From: Nematostella vectensis
Taxonomy: Eukaryota; Cnidaria; Anthozoa; Actiniaria; Edwardsiidae
Assembly: GCF_932526225.1 (NCBI RefSeq)
Contig: NC_064045.1
Coordinates: forward strand, 8,744,138-8,808,137
Length of the DNA stretch: 64,000 bases
Direction: 5' to 3'
A model generated the notes under the pieces. That model ran no database searches. It saw nothing but the letters and a program-made list of their open reading frames with translations, and was not told where the DNA came from. The position numbers and the translations under genes are program-made. Below, one piece after another: positions 47,048-59,821 of the stretch; position 1 is the first letter of the stretch; each line of letters opens with the position of its first letter.

Positions 47048-47464
47048 CTATCTTCCTTCAAAATCTAGAGTTTCTCTTGATATCTCAAATACAACCCATG
47101 CTAAAATTGCCGTGACAGTGATGTTTAGAAACTCAAAAGTCATATCAACCACAAACACTGCATGATCTTGGTGTTCTTCCTGGTCTCCGAGCCACTCAAT
47201 CAGCAACCATTTGAGTCTTTCAGATATTCTTCCAGCCATTGTGTTTACAATGAAAGCCAGTATTACCAGAAAGACGACTGCCCCAATTCGCTTCGCGTAC
47301 GATACTTGCAACGCGTTAAACCAGTTTTCTCCATTTATAAACTCTACAAGGTTTTGAACAGTCATGCTCAGTTTTGTCCGAGTTTGAAGGAAATGCGGGT
47401 TTACTTGTTCGGTATCTATGTCCAGAAGTTTCCTATGAAGCAACAATGCAATCATTGTGCTCAA
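47048..47464 (-). CDS. putative two-helix membrane protein or last exon
   Basis: The open frame starts at a TTG at 47464; the first ATG is three codons in (47455), giving ~135 aa. Two helices are visible: GAVVFLVILAFIVNTMA near the middle and ITVTAILAWVVFEIS near the C-terminus, with an acidic/His loop (GDQEEHQDH) between them. A pyrimidine-rich tract ending in AG lies directly upstream (…gattgag), so this may be the terminal exon of a longer minus-strand gene. I do not recognise the family. Composition is protein-like rather than repeat-derived. Confidence 0.4.
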   Translation of the reverse strand: MSTMIALLLHRKLLDIDTEQVNPHFLQTRTKLSMTVQNLVEFINGENWFNALQVSYAKRIGAVVFLVILAFIVNTMAGRISERLKWLLIEWLGDQEEHQDHAVFVVDMTFEFLNITVTAILAWVVFEISRETLDFEGR

Positions 47465-47977
47465 TCAATTTAAAAAAAAAAAACACTCCCGTTATCTGTT
47501 GATCTCTCTAATATACCGCATATGTATCTCAAGTTCTCCGTATATATCTATTCTCTGGTTTTTAGGACTTGAAGCTCTCTTTTTCAGGCAAGTTTTACAC
47601 GGGATTTAGGTAGTTCTGATTCAGTTTCTCGTTTTGTCCCCGAGAGACAAAATTTTAGCCAGGCCCTACCCATATAAACACAGGGATCCCATAGAACTCG
47701 TTGGATAATATCTTGTTTCATCCATACAGTAATAGCCTTCGTAGCAAGCGCAAAAAAGGGATTGAGAAGATGAGAAATATACTCCAAGCTTTCTATTGGT
47801 ACCTTTTGATATACGGTAAACATTGTACGAAAAACGAAAAGCAAATGCTTACTAAAAAGCAACATGTAGTTCATTTATGTGTTTACATTAATTTAACGAA
47901 AGCAAATATTACGAATGTTATTTATTGCAGAAAAAAAAAATGTTTTAAAAAAATTAAAAAAAAGGGCAAAACATTTG

Positions 47978-48048
47978 TGCACTGGCCGGGAATCGAACCC
48001 GGGCCTCCCGCGTGGCAGGCGAGAATTCTACCACTGAACCACCAGTGC
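47978..48048 (-). tRNA. tRNA-Gly (GCC anticodon)
   Basis: A 71-nt sequence that folds as a cloverleaf. It has a GCACTGG/CCAGTGC acceptor stem with discriminator A, B box GGTTCGATTCC, anticodon loop with GCC, and an A-box region TGGTTCAGTGG. It matches the standard animal glycine tRNA nearly base for base. A run of T on the transcribed strand begins about 17 nt downstream and can serve as the polymerase III terminator. It lies ~155 bp upstream of the ZIP11 start codon, on the opposite strand. Confidence 0.97.
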
Positions 48049-48202
48049 AAGTTATGATTTTCGAGTCATATTTTAGTATTTATTTATAACACCAAAGTGT
48101 CAAAGCTGCAACAGCTGACCAAATATAACGTAGGCTCTTCGATAAATTTTACCGACGAAAAGGAATCATTTGTTGCGTTTACTTGGTCAGGGAGAATCTA
48201 GC

Positions 48203-51200
48203 ATGATTAGAGGCTATTCACCTGTAACCCAGGCTTTCCTGGGGACGTTGTTTACGTGGGCTGTGACAGCGGCAGGCGCTGGTTTAGTGTTCGTCTTTAA
48301 AAGCGGGCAGGTAAGGTTCACGTGTTTGTTGTGCCGTGAAACACATTTCACGTAAACGGCTCGAACTTCCAATTTAGAGACAGCACTATCTTGCTCAAGC
48401 TGGTTCTGATTATTAATCTTCTTTTGTTATGTTAGAGAAAAGTTCTTGATGGGAGTTTAGGATTTGCTGCCGGGGTGAGTGTAATAATCAGATTCCTAGT
48501 TTTGTTTGTCTTGGACTGAATGAATGGAAAGTTGTACGGCGGAAAAATCTTAGAGTTGTGTAAAACGTGGACTTCGTAGCTACCTTAATTAAAGAAAATC
48601 GCAAGATAAGAGACGGTTTTCTCTCGTATTGATTCATAATAGTCCGTCCTAATATTCTATCGGATTTTTTTTTTAGTTAAATCGAACTAAAACAGCTATC
48701 TGCTATGTGTTCAATTTATTTTCATTTTCCATTTTTTATATTACTTAAAAATATTAATTTCAGAAATGGGGAAATAAAAAAAAGAAGACTGCTTTATAGT
48801 GGCAGCGAGGATAATGTATGTTTTTTTTGTAAGTTTTACTTTTGATTTTGTTGTAAGGTGATGCTGGCTGCTTCTTACTGGTCTCTTCTAAACCCTGCGA
48901 TTGAGATGGCAGAGAGTTCTGGTTACTATGGAGAAAATGGCTGGCTATCATTTATACCAGTCTCTATTGGTTTTACCCTTGGAGCAGCCTTTGTTTATGG
49001 TGCTGATTATATGATGTCGTATTTAGTAAGTATGCCCTGATCAAACAGAGTTGATGAGAGACTCTTTCTAGCTCTCACAGGATGGCAGTCAAGTTGTCTT
49101 TGAGGGATGTGGTAATGCAAGCTTTGAAATTTTGAATGTTGGATCAAAAAAACTACTTGAAATTATGTGGTAGGAGACATTGGTGGGTCTTATTACGACA
49201 ATACAGTGCAACATTTTCGAAAATACCGTAATACCCCAGTAAATATCACATTAACTGCACAGAAATTGGTTTTGAAGAGAATGTGTGACAACCCAACTTT
49301 TCCCAGGTTTCCCACTAGATCATCCCATATCAAAAGGCCAATAACTACTACCATTAGAATAGATAATTTTAAACTCATTGGAGCTGGTTCCCTGGGAGCT
49401 TGTTTTTTTTTTACTGGAAATTGATCAATACTGGTGTTGGTGATCTCCAAACCTGGTTGCTAACAAAGCTTACAATTAGAAACAAAACTCTAGAAGGGAA
49501 TTAAAACAGGGGTTTAACAGTTTTATTCCTGATTTGTAATTTGAAATCAAATAAATAATAAAATTATCAGTGAGCGCTGTATCAAGGAAGCACAAATACT
49601 AATAGTATTTTTTTATACAGGGAATTGAATCTTTAGCAGGATCATTAACTCCAGTAGATTCTATTACCAAGAAACAGGATCCTGAGAATGAAGTTCATCT
49701 AAGCATTACAAACAGACAAGCAAATGATATCAAACCTTCTGTGACAAAGAGGAAGATGACTACCAAACCAACCAATAATATCACTGAGAGTGAGCAGAAT
49801 ACCACAGAATCTGACAGTCAAAAGCTTGCAAGTTGGAGGAGAATCATGCTTCTTATTATAGCTATCACTGTTCACAATATACCAGGTATTAAATGCAGCA
49901 ATGTGAATAAATATGCACAACATGATATCACATAAAAATGCCAGCTTAATTACCCCTAGTGGCATATTCACAACTCCATAATCTCTTTGCACTGGATGCC
50001 AGAGGCTACTTGTGCCCAAGTAAAACTAAACCCAAGCTGTGAGACAGTGATGAGTTTCTTTACTTTCTTGTGCAAAATGTGGCTTTTCCTCTTCTTAGCG
50101 TTCTTTCAGTATACTTTCACACTTTCAGCATTGTGAGCACCCCTGGAACCTGTGGTTTCCCCTTCCCCACTACTGAAATATTAGTAGAAGAATGCGTATG
50201 TGTAGGAGCCAAAATCTTCTGCTATTAAAGCCGCATTGTCACCAGTTTACTTCCGGAGGTCCGATGGAAACCTCAACCGTTAAAAGACAAAAGAATCTAT
50301 TAAAATCCGAGATATTAAACAGGCCTTCCACTCGATATTTTGAAATATTTTTCGCGTTTTCCGTTAAAAATCATCTGATATTGTTACGTAATCGACCGGA
50401 AGTAAACTGGTGACAATGCGGCTTTAAGCACCCTACGTTTTGGGTGTGGTTGGCCATGACATTGGGTATTGTTGTGAGCCTGTCATAATTTATTTTATTC
50501 ACATTTCATTTTTTTTGATACACCTAAGATTCATAAAAGGATGCATTGACAAATCAATGTGTTGTAAAACACATGTGTAATGTATGAACCACCATCCTGA
50601 TCTCTGAATGCCATGAAGCACTGCAGGCTTTAACACATGTATTTTTTAAGTGCAACCCCATTTGAAATAGGCCACAGCCCTCTTTTTATAAGAAAAAACA
50701 AAAATTTCAATGACGGAAATGCCTGTTGTTTACAGAGGGTCTAGCTGTGGGTGTTGGTTTTGGGGCTATAAGCAAGTCACCATCAGCAACATTTGAAAAT
50801 GCAAGGTAAGATCAATAACTTTTATTTAATTGTTTAAACTTTGAAGATTCATAGCATCATCGGGACTGGGGAGGAGGGGATACACCCTAAGTTTGGGGCC
50901 TGGTTGTACCCCCCAGTTTTCTTAAAGTCCATATAACCTTTCAGAGTTGATAGACTTTGTCAATTCTTTATATTTTCATCTTCCAAATGGTATGAGGTTC
51001 GTATGGACCCTATAAAACACGCATTTGTGCAAATAACTCAAATCTGTAATATTGAGGTATTTTGGTCAACCTTTGGAAAAAAGGCCGTGAACTGAAAGGC
51101 CCGGCTCCAGTCATTTGTGACGTAGATCGAGATGTCAACCAAATTACATGAGAAAATATATGCGCACGCTAAACCAGTTCCTGTCTTCATGTCTTCTTAG

Positions 51201-54200
51201 TTATTGCAGGTATTCCTTGGTGTTACGGGAGCTTTGTTTTTGGTGCTCAAGGCCTTTGTACTCTATTTCATTGTCTCGTTCTAAGGTCTTTGTTTTTGGC
51301 TTTTGTTCCATTGTGTTTTTGGTGCTGGTGCTCCGTAACACCAAGAAACTACCGTTATCGCTGAAGAACGTTGTGTGGTTACAACTTTTACCGTAAACTT
51401 TATATTTCCACCTGGTAGTCAAATGATTATGTAACTTCAGGAAACAAATCTGACAAATTTAGCAGATATTTTTTAATCTTTGAATTGTGCGCTCGCTCCA
51501 TTCGCAATCAAGAATGGCGACATTCTCACGGGCGCACGCTGTTTATGAAACCTACAACAAAACGATATTTTCTTTTTTCGCAAACAATTCTCAACTTTAA
51601 ATTATTCTTCGCTTCATTGTGGGTAGCATTGCAATAGAAAATAATTCGCCAATATTTTGTGGTATCGCTGTCTCTGAATTTTAAAGGGTTTAAGGAAAAT
51701 ACTTTGTTTCAGGTTTTCCCGCCAAAACTTGGAATTTATCACTCGATTCAATCTCCTTTCGCTTGGCCAGGAAAATTTTCAAAGATCTGTTTAATTTCAA
51801 TCAAATTCAATTCCCTTTTCAGAATTTGAAAGTTTATCTATACTTTGTTTTGGCTAGATTGATATGAGTGAAAGGTTTTAAGAACTTTAATGTATCTCCA
51901 TTTAACCCCTCAGAATTTTGAGCCTGCTATAGCCCTGTATTGTATGGATTATATTTATGATAAAGCAACAATTTTATGTCATGTTTTTGTTTTACAGAAA
52001 TCTTGCAATTGGTATAGGAATTCAGAATTTTCCAGAAGGCTTAGCTGTCAGTTTACCTTTGAGAGCTTCAGGTATCTCAGTATGGTGGAGTTTTTGGTAA
52101 GTTTTACTTCTTTCTTTGCATGTTGCTAAATAGAAGTGGGTGTAGATGTATGTTTTTGGGGCAAAAAAACAAATCTACCTGCCCTCCCACACAAAAAAGA
52201 TGAATCAAGGAAATCAAGACAGACATAAGGGGTTGGCATTTCTTTAATAAGATTGCTTCTTATTTAAGTTAACATACATGGGGTGTTTGCACTTTCAGCG
52301 ACTATGTACCATCAAAACAATTGTATCAGTCACTCATTTTTTACTTCAAATTATCAACAATATGGGAAGGCATCTGGTTCACATGCCATTGGAGATCCAT
52401 TGTTTCTATTATTATTACAGTACTTGTGCTATCATTTTTCATTACATGGTCTCTTGTCTGGTCTGTTTAGGTATGGTCAGCTAAGTGGGATGGTTGAACC
52501 AATCGCTGGAATTCTTGGCGCATTTGCTGTCACCGTAAGTGTTGTTGTCAATGATTGAGACCTGACAACCCTAGAAAATCTCTTATAGAAAATAGGCAAA
52601 GTATTTCGTTTTTCAGGACACAAAAAGGCGGAAGATTGGGAGCAGAGGTCCAAAACCTTTAGACTCCCGCCTTATGTAGAAGTGATGTAGGAGTGACAGA
52701 TACTGTTGTATGGATTACTTTCCATCTTTGTCTTTTTTACCACAGGTAGCCCTATCTCCCTATTTGTCTCTATTGATATTATGTAAAAAATCAAAGGAAA
52801 TGATTTCAAGTGGACTTACAAATATATAATATACAGTCTTCTTCTGAGGCAAAGACTGGGTGAAAAACGAATGATGAGAAATTAACTTTCTCTCTTAACT
52901 ATTGTATTTTAAACAGTGAAAAGATGTAAGGTGCATACCTCATGTTTCATCCATAAATCCACACTTCTTTGATATCGTCTTTGTTACTTGTGATTTTTTT
53001 TAACAATGTTCATGGTAATATCAACACAGGTACCCCAAGATCACTGTGTGTGAATAAAATTATTATGGGATCTTGCTACATTGTGACTTATGTGTTAATT
53101 TGTTGTTAATTTGTTGATTATTCTACTTGAATTAGAATCTTAAAATCGTTGACGTTAAGTGATTTTGGTCTTTCAGAGCTCCCTCAAATATGACAATTTC
53201 AATTTCAATTCCTTTCATATAAAAAATGCCAGGGGCGGATACAGTGGGGGGGGGGGGGTGGATATTCAACCCCTCTTTGTGAGTAGAAAAATAAAAAAAA
53301 TCAAGAAAATAAATGTCTAATGGGCGGGAGGTACTGTCCATGTACCTTCGCCTGCCTGACGCGACATATCCAATTCAGCATGAAGTAATGTTAGATCCAC
53401 GTGACCTACCATGTGAAGAACCACTGGGTCAGTTATAAGCCGTCTATCCGGCCATTATCCACCCACCATTTTGAAATCCTGGACCCGCCCCTAAATGCTG
53501 CTACATTTGGTATAATGGGAATTAAAAATAACCAAATGATTATTTCTCGTCCAAAGTTAGCCGAGCCCGTGCTACCATATGCCTTATCATTTGCGGCTGG
53601 TGCCATGGTGTATGTAGTGGTGGATGACATCATACCAGAGGCTCAGACAAGGTTAGTCAAAGACATGCATTTACCCTGTTCTATAAGAACATCCAGCCTG
53701 AGATTTCACCAAAACTTAAGAACATTCTAAGAACATGCCGAGACTCAGATAGCAGATTTTTTTTCTTTTTTAGTCCTGATGCGTTCTAAAATGCAGAATC
53801 AGTAACAACTTTATTATTGCTATTGATCATTGGTGTAAATCTCTTCCTAATAATTCATTGCGTATTATATTCATATATAAACTTAAATTTAAGAACATCG
53901 TTAAAACCAAATTCAGCCTAAAAATGTCCCAAAAATAAAAACGGCCCAGCCTCATCTGAAAATTAGACGTTCTTATAAAAAAGGAGTGTATATCACTTGG
54001 TAAATACAGTATACAGGGGTTGTTTCTCAAAATGGCCGACCTTTCAGAACCGTTTTCCCTTGTTTACCTCTAATACTGTATCTAACTATTTTTGAGAGCT
54101 GTTTTCATTAATTTATTCATTCACCGCTCACTCATTCTTTGATTTTTTCCTTTTTGTGTTACAGCGGAAATGGCAAGCTGGCGTCTTGGACGACCATATT

Positions 54201-54243
54201 AGGATTTGTCATAATGATGTCCCTCGATGTTGGGCTAGGATAG
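48203..54243 (+). CDS. SLC39A11: zinc transporter ZIP11
   Basis: Nine exons: 48203-48310, 48436-48474, 48858-49025, 49621-49885, 50736-50805, 51998-52096, 52471-52534, 53557-53651 and 54165-54243. Phases agree throughout; total 328 aa, close to vertebrate ZIP11 (~340). The first in-frame ATG is used. ZIP metal-binding motifs are present: HNIPEG at ~190-195 (split by intron 4) and QNFPEG at ~226-231, followed by [15 protein letters not shown] and [20 protein letters not shown] long hydrophilic loop (TKKQDPENE...ESEQNTTES) precedes the HNIPEG helix. The protein should move zinc (or related divalent metal) into the cytosol from outside or an organelle. Introns 4, 5 and 7 carry MITE-like insertions. 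Confidence 0.95.
50228..50426. mobile_element. intact 199-bp MITE in ZIP11 intron 4
   Basis: Inverted ends taaagccgcattgtcaccag / ctggtgacaatgcggcttta extend ~31 bp including ttacttccgg. It is the full-length reference for the partial copies at 13681-13792 and 2838-4317. TA-type termini. Confidence 0.9.
51213..51347. mobile_element. small fold-back element in ZIP11 intron 5
   Basis: Arms ttccttggtgttacgggagc and gctccgtaacaccaagaaa are inverted around ~95 bp of T-rich, internally repetitive sequence (ctttgtttttgg repeated). Confidence 0.65.
53229..53492. mobile_element. fold-back element in ZIP11 intron 7
   Basis: Ends ccaggggcggatacagtg and aatcctggacccgcccct are inverted. A G run of ten lies at ~53249. 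It ends ~65 nt from exon 8, so it covers the probable branch-point region. Confidence 0.65.
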
Positions 54244-55383
54244 GAAAGGGTGACCGTGTGGTGTCGGAATCGACCATTTTTATGCATGCGCAGAAATCCA
54301 CAAAGGGCCTGGCTATTATCGTACCAGAGCCCACGTACCTTTGTTCCAGCGGTTCTCAAAGTCTCCATTTTAATTTACCCAGCAAACAGTTCTGACGATT
54401 TCCAACTGCTATTTGACATCCGTCTGTCGTATTTATTGACGGACGTTTGAATGCAGCCATCACATTGCACCCGGCTCTGACTTATTGGAATAGCCGTTGT
54501 TGTTAACTGCAGTATAATTCAAACCTAGTATAAAGACAGTCAGAGAGTCCTTTTCCCAAGGGCCAAACAAAACTAATATACCCATGGAAATAGCCTGTTT
54601 TTTTTTTCAAAGGGCAGTCCAGCTAATTTTTCGACTGGAAATTGTAAATAAATTACGCTGGCATGATTGTTCTTAAAGTAATATTTTGGCAACCTATTCA
54701 TGGACAATGTTTGGTTTTAGGTATAGACTATTTCTCTACTTTACATTTAAGACAATAGTTTAAAGTATTGAAAATGAAAATACTAAAAAAAGTAACAAAA
54801 GGTACGAAGAAAAACAGAGGGTAAGTCCTACTAGTAACAAAAGGTGTGAAGAAAAACAGAGGGCAAGTCCTACTTTGTTAGTATGTAACGTTGAATGGAG
54901 GGAAGACAATAAATTGAGGAGGAATTGTTAGTAAAGAAAACAAAAGAGAGGGCATTGTAAAAATTGGTGGAATCTTTGACGTAAAAGGGATGAGCTGGTA
55001 TTGGGATAAGAACGCGTGGGACTGGACTGTACCAAACCGAGGCTCGCACTGTATTTATGCGTTATTAATTGATCCCATCCCTCCAAACGGGCGTGCTTTA
55101 TCAGAAGGAAGAATTTCCCTACGAGACAACCCCTTGACATTAAGTCAAAATGACACGATGCTTTCAATATATATAACCAACTTCTTTAAATTGAGCTGAC
55201 TCTCCTCGCTTTGCTGTGATCCTTATTGTGTTACTGGGGCTGCAAGAGTTTCATCCTGTGTGAGCTTTATAAAGGATCATATGTCTATATCATGACGCTT
55301 GATGCCTAGATCACTAGCAGTTAAGTTTCAAATAGATTAGACACTCTTTAGGCTGATAATTTCTATCGATTGCTGATGCTCGG
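54244..55383. other. ZIP11 3' flank, no further gene
   Basis: The likely 3' UTR includes a candidate AATAAA at 54647-54652. A 43-bp unit is duplicated in tandem at ~54790-54873 (aaaagg.acgaagaaaaacag). No exon recognised before the fold-back at 55384. Confidence 0.45.
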
Positions 55384-55512
55384 CGACCCAGGCGACGCAG
55401 ACCGGAAGTGGTAGTAGGCGCGAAGACGAAACAAACAGGGGAAACATACGTCTAGTTTTGTCTTTCGTCTTCGCGGGTACTCCCACTTCCGGTCTCCGCG
55501 TCGCCCTGGGTC
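55384..55512. mobile_element. 129-bp hairpin MITE
   Basis: Nearly the whole element is inverted: gacccaggcgacgcagaccg at the left and cggtctccgcgtcgccctgg at the right, with arms of ~50 bp including cgaagacgaaa. It lies ~90 nt past the stop codon of the minus-strand gene, so it is probably in that gene's 3' UTR. Confidence 0.8.
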
Positions 55513-55603
55513 CCCGAGGATGGATTGTAGTCCCAGGGTCAATCCAGTTTGGAAAACACATCTGTCCGTTTTTCACTTTATCTACGTATCACTCGTTACA
55601 AGT

Positions 55604-58600
55604 CTACTTAAGCCAGACGGTAACGTAAGGCGACTGATGATTATATGCTCGGTTTGGCCAGTCCGCGTCAGACTCGGGCGAGTCGTAGCCATTACGGTTC
55701 TGGGTCCACCCATGTGCAGTTGAGCCCGCGGTCATCACACCCAGCGCCATACAGTAATCATTCGTTTTTGTGTTTCCTTGGTTATTAAATGACACTGTTG
55801 GGTAGGACCCCCCATGATCTTGATATCGCATGATTCCGTATTTATTTTGGTAGCACACCTATAATGCAAAGCAACCATAAAAATAGTGTCGAGGCGAACG
55901 CTATTACAAGAAATGGTAAGAGAAAATTGCACTAGCTCTCAGCGGTGGGGCACTGGGGGTATGTGTCACACAATATTTTCAAAAATTATAAGGAAATGAC
56001 CAGTAGGGGCGTGGCTGTGTGAAAAAAAGCAAATGTTAGGAAGCATCTATTTCCATCGGTTGATTTCTGGAAGGCATTGAGATATCTTGGATTGAATTAC
56101 TTTGTTTTTAGAAAAAACGTAGGAAGAAACCACCGGACAGAAGAAAGCTTTAATAACCGCTGCAATGAACTCACCAACTATCTTCTCAAGCGTGGCTATA
56201 AACCCGCTTATCTCGAGAGACAAATCCTACGCGTTGCTAACATTTCCCGCATTGACGCCCTACGCCCTCATAATAACAACCACAAAAACTCCCGTCGCAT
56301 TCCCTTTGTCACTACCTATAACCCTACACTACCTTACATCAACAACATAATCAGTAGAAACTACAACCTACTCTCGTCTAAGCGATGCCATAAGGTTTTC
56401 ACTGAGCCCCCTCTTGTCGCCTTTCGCCGCTCAGCTAACCTCCGCGACATCCTCGTTAAAGCCAAGCTACCTTCCGACCGCTCTCCAAAGGAACAACCTC
56501 CCGGTGCTTTCCGTTGCGGAAAAAACTGCCTAACCTCCCCCTATATTAGAACCGATGGCCTGACAAGCTACACATTTTTCTCAACAGGTGAAACACGACC
56601 TATAACCTCCCACATAACCTGCAATACTAAAAACGTGATTTATATGATTCAATGTAACCGCTGTAACCTTCAATATATTGGGGAAACTAAACGTAAATTA
56701 AAAGAACGCTTTAATGACCACCGCAGAACTGTAGACTCCCAATCTCGATCCATACCAACCCACGCAGCTGAACACTTCCTAAAACCTAACCACTCCGCTT
56801 CTGACATAAAGCTCATACCTATTGAAAAAATAATAAATAACCGCGACTTCATCCGCAAAGCAAGAGAAGCCACGCTGATAGCTCGCGCTGGCACTCTTGA
56901 ACCCGGTGGCGTCAACCGGCGTGAAGAAACCGTTTAGCTTCTTAGTAATCCACACCACCCTATTTACCATCTTCCATAAGTCACCCCTTACTCAATTACT
57001 ATTTTTACCTTTTGTTAGTTAATCATCAATGAACTTTGTACATATACTAGCTGTAACATGCCATTGTAACTCATTTATAATCTGAAGAAGGCAGGTATTG
57101 GCCTGCCGAAATATCGTTCTAAAAAACATAAATCTGCGTTGTTGTCGACTTTTTCTTTTAAAGGTTTTGTTTTTAGATTAAGATTTTATCACATAATTCC
57201 CCTACTATAGCTGATAATATGAAAACAACAAAAGTTTTGGCTGACTACGCCTCTTTAAAACTATAGACAATGTTCTGCCGTTACGAACATATTAAGTAGC
57301 CCAGGCGCGTAACAGAGGGGGGGGGGGGGGGGGGGGCAAAAAGTGGGTCATTTCTTCAAAACTATGTTTTTTACATATGATTCCTATGACTGCGCATCCC
57401 CAGCGCGTCGACCAGTACTGGTACACGTCCCCAGGCCCGTACCAAGGATTTTTCTTGGGGGGTGGGGGGGGGGGGGGGGGGGGGGAGGGAGAGCAAAATC
57501 CGAATTGAGGGGGTGAGTTTTCTGATAAGAATCTTAAAAAAAGGAGTATTTTTAACAAAGCAGATCTCCAAGGGACGTTTATTATCGGATTTGGCTACAA
57601 AAAATTAAGATTTCTTTATAGATAAAATGATATGATGGGTGTTCTAGAATGCCTTTTTTTATCTTATTCAAATAGCACGTCTATTGCGAACCAAAAAAGC
57701 ACCCCTTCCCCTTGGTACGGGCCTGGCGGGCTGTAGCCTCTTCTAGAGTGAAATGAACTAACTTATGACTGCGCACCCCCCATCAGCCAATCCTGGGTAC
57801 GCGCCTGTAGCCTCATCTCGTAGAGAAAGGAACTCTAACAACTCAAATGGAATCTAAAAAATAATAATAATAAAATTTCTAACCTGTGTTGCCCCATTCC
57901 AGCTGGTTACCGTTACAGGTTCCTCTGACGCACTTTTCACCCGATTGTAGCCAACAGCGTGATTCCACAGGGTACCCACTTCACGCTGCCTTGGCAACTC
58001 CCAGCTTACCCACTTGCTACCAATACCGGAAGTGTCGTCACCGGAACTGGAGAACATTACCCGTGATGCAAAGTGGACCGCAAGAACACGGGCATCTAGG
58101 CATGAGTAAGTATTCGGATTCCTGCATTTAGAGAATGCGCATAGATACTAGACGGGCGGAAGGACAGGATATTTACCAGAATTCCGGTGTGCGTCTATGA
58201 ACTTCTGAGATGTTAGTGTGTCTATAGCCTTGATGGTTGGTGTAAGGTAGATGTTCGTTAGTACCCAGTCTCAAATACGCAGTTAGTACCCAGTCTCAAA
58301 TACGCGGTTAGTACCCAGTCTCAAATACGCGTTACTCCAGTCCCCCTCCAGAACAAAAATGAAAAGGTCGCTAATCGAAGATCGACAGCACTAGCACCGA
58401 AGCAAATAAACCACTTGATACAGGGGGGCAGAATATCAAATACCACCCCCTCTTAAAAAAAGGGAAAACAACGATCGAATGCAAACACCCACTTTTTTTT
58501 ATCATAGAATAATGAAAAAAGCACCCACAAATAGCTTGTTTATCATGGCACCCACAAATAGCTTGTTCATCATGGCACCCACAAATAGCTTGTTTATCAT

Positions 58601-59730
58601 GGCGCCCACAAATAGCTTGTTTATCATGGCACCCACAAATAGCTTGTTTATCATGGCACCAACAAATTGCTTCTTTATCATGGCACCCACAAATAGCTTC
58701 TTTATCATGGCACCCACAAATAGCTTCTTTATCATGGCACCCACAAATAGCTTCTTTATCATGGCACCCACAAATAGCTTCTTTATCATGGCACCCACAA
58801 ATAGCTTCTTTATCATGGCATCCACAAATAGCTTCTTTATCATGGAATAATAGAAGATGCATACTAACTGATCTGGATTTGTTATTGTTCAATTTCCTTC
58901 TGTATTTAAATAAAGACATATGGCAGATATTTTTAAGAACATGCTATGAAAATAGCCCTGGGTTTCCGAGGCTATGTTATTTTTTACATGTTTCCCCATA
59001 AGACAGACTTAAAGCTTGAGCCACCTGTGCTCACACAAACAAAACTATAGGACAGGTGAACTTTAACAAAAACTTTAAAAATACCTTAGACTTGGTGATT
59101 TAAGACCTTTTACATTTCTGTTTTGTACCAGCCATTTGTCATAGATGTTTCCCACACTAGAAAATAGATATAAATCATATGAGTCCAGTTTAGATTCTGG
59201 GTCTTCATTTTTACCTTAAAGGAAAAGAAAAACCAACAAGTTGAACAAATTAGAGCGTAAAATGGCTGGAGGGTAAATTCTCGAAAACATGGAAAAAAAA
59301 CCCTGCATATCCTAAAAAAATATATATTTTTATATTTTCACCTTCCGCTCAGTTTCCCAACGAGAGTCCATCCACCATTGTTCATATCGCAGTACGTTTT
59401 CACCCAGTACATGCCATTTTCTACCAAAGGCTTCCCGTCAAGCAGGCTCGCATCATGCATCTGCTTGCAGGAGTCAGCGGGCTTCTCTTGACTTCCCAGC
59501 AAGCTCTGCGCGTGATGCTGAAGCCTGCAGGGATCGCCAAGAAGTACCCGTGGTGGGGAGGGGACGAGCAGCCGAATGCGAATGTTGTCGTAGAACGAAC
59601 GGCAGCCTAGGGTGAACTTGTTGTGACAGCCAAAGCCAAGGGATCCTTTGAAAATGTAATGAAATATAGATCATTCATTCATTCATTCATTCATTCATTC
59701 ATTCATTCATTCATTCATTCATTCATTCAT

Positions 59731-59821
<91 letters not shown>

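Larger units (their letters stand above)
56100..57145 (+). mobile_element. 5'-truncated Penelope-like retroelement
   Basis: The fragment holds the end of the reverse transcriptase region, a cysteine/histidine linker (FRCGKNCLTSPYI, SHITC), a GIY-YIG endonuclease and a 3' tail with a hammerhead-like motif. The order is that of endonuclease-bearing Penelope-like elements. It lies in the sense opposite to the host gene, inside the intron between exons 58121-57884 and 55858-55604. Most of the reverse transcriptase is missing. Confidence 0.85.

Noticed and set aside
47701-48057. Plus-strand 118-codon ORF
   Set aside because: Its end runs through the tRNA gene on the opposite strand, and the rest is low-complexity lysine-rich.
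58479-58919. ORFs (MAPTNSFFI)n and (CHDKEAICG)n
   Set aside because: Products of the 27-bp satellite on both strands, in an intron.
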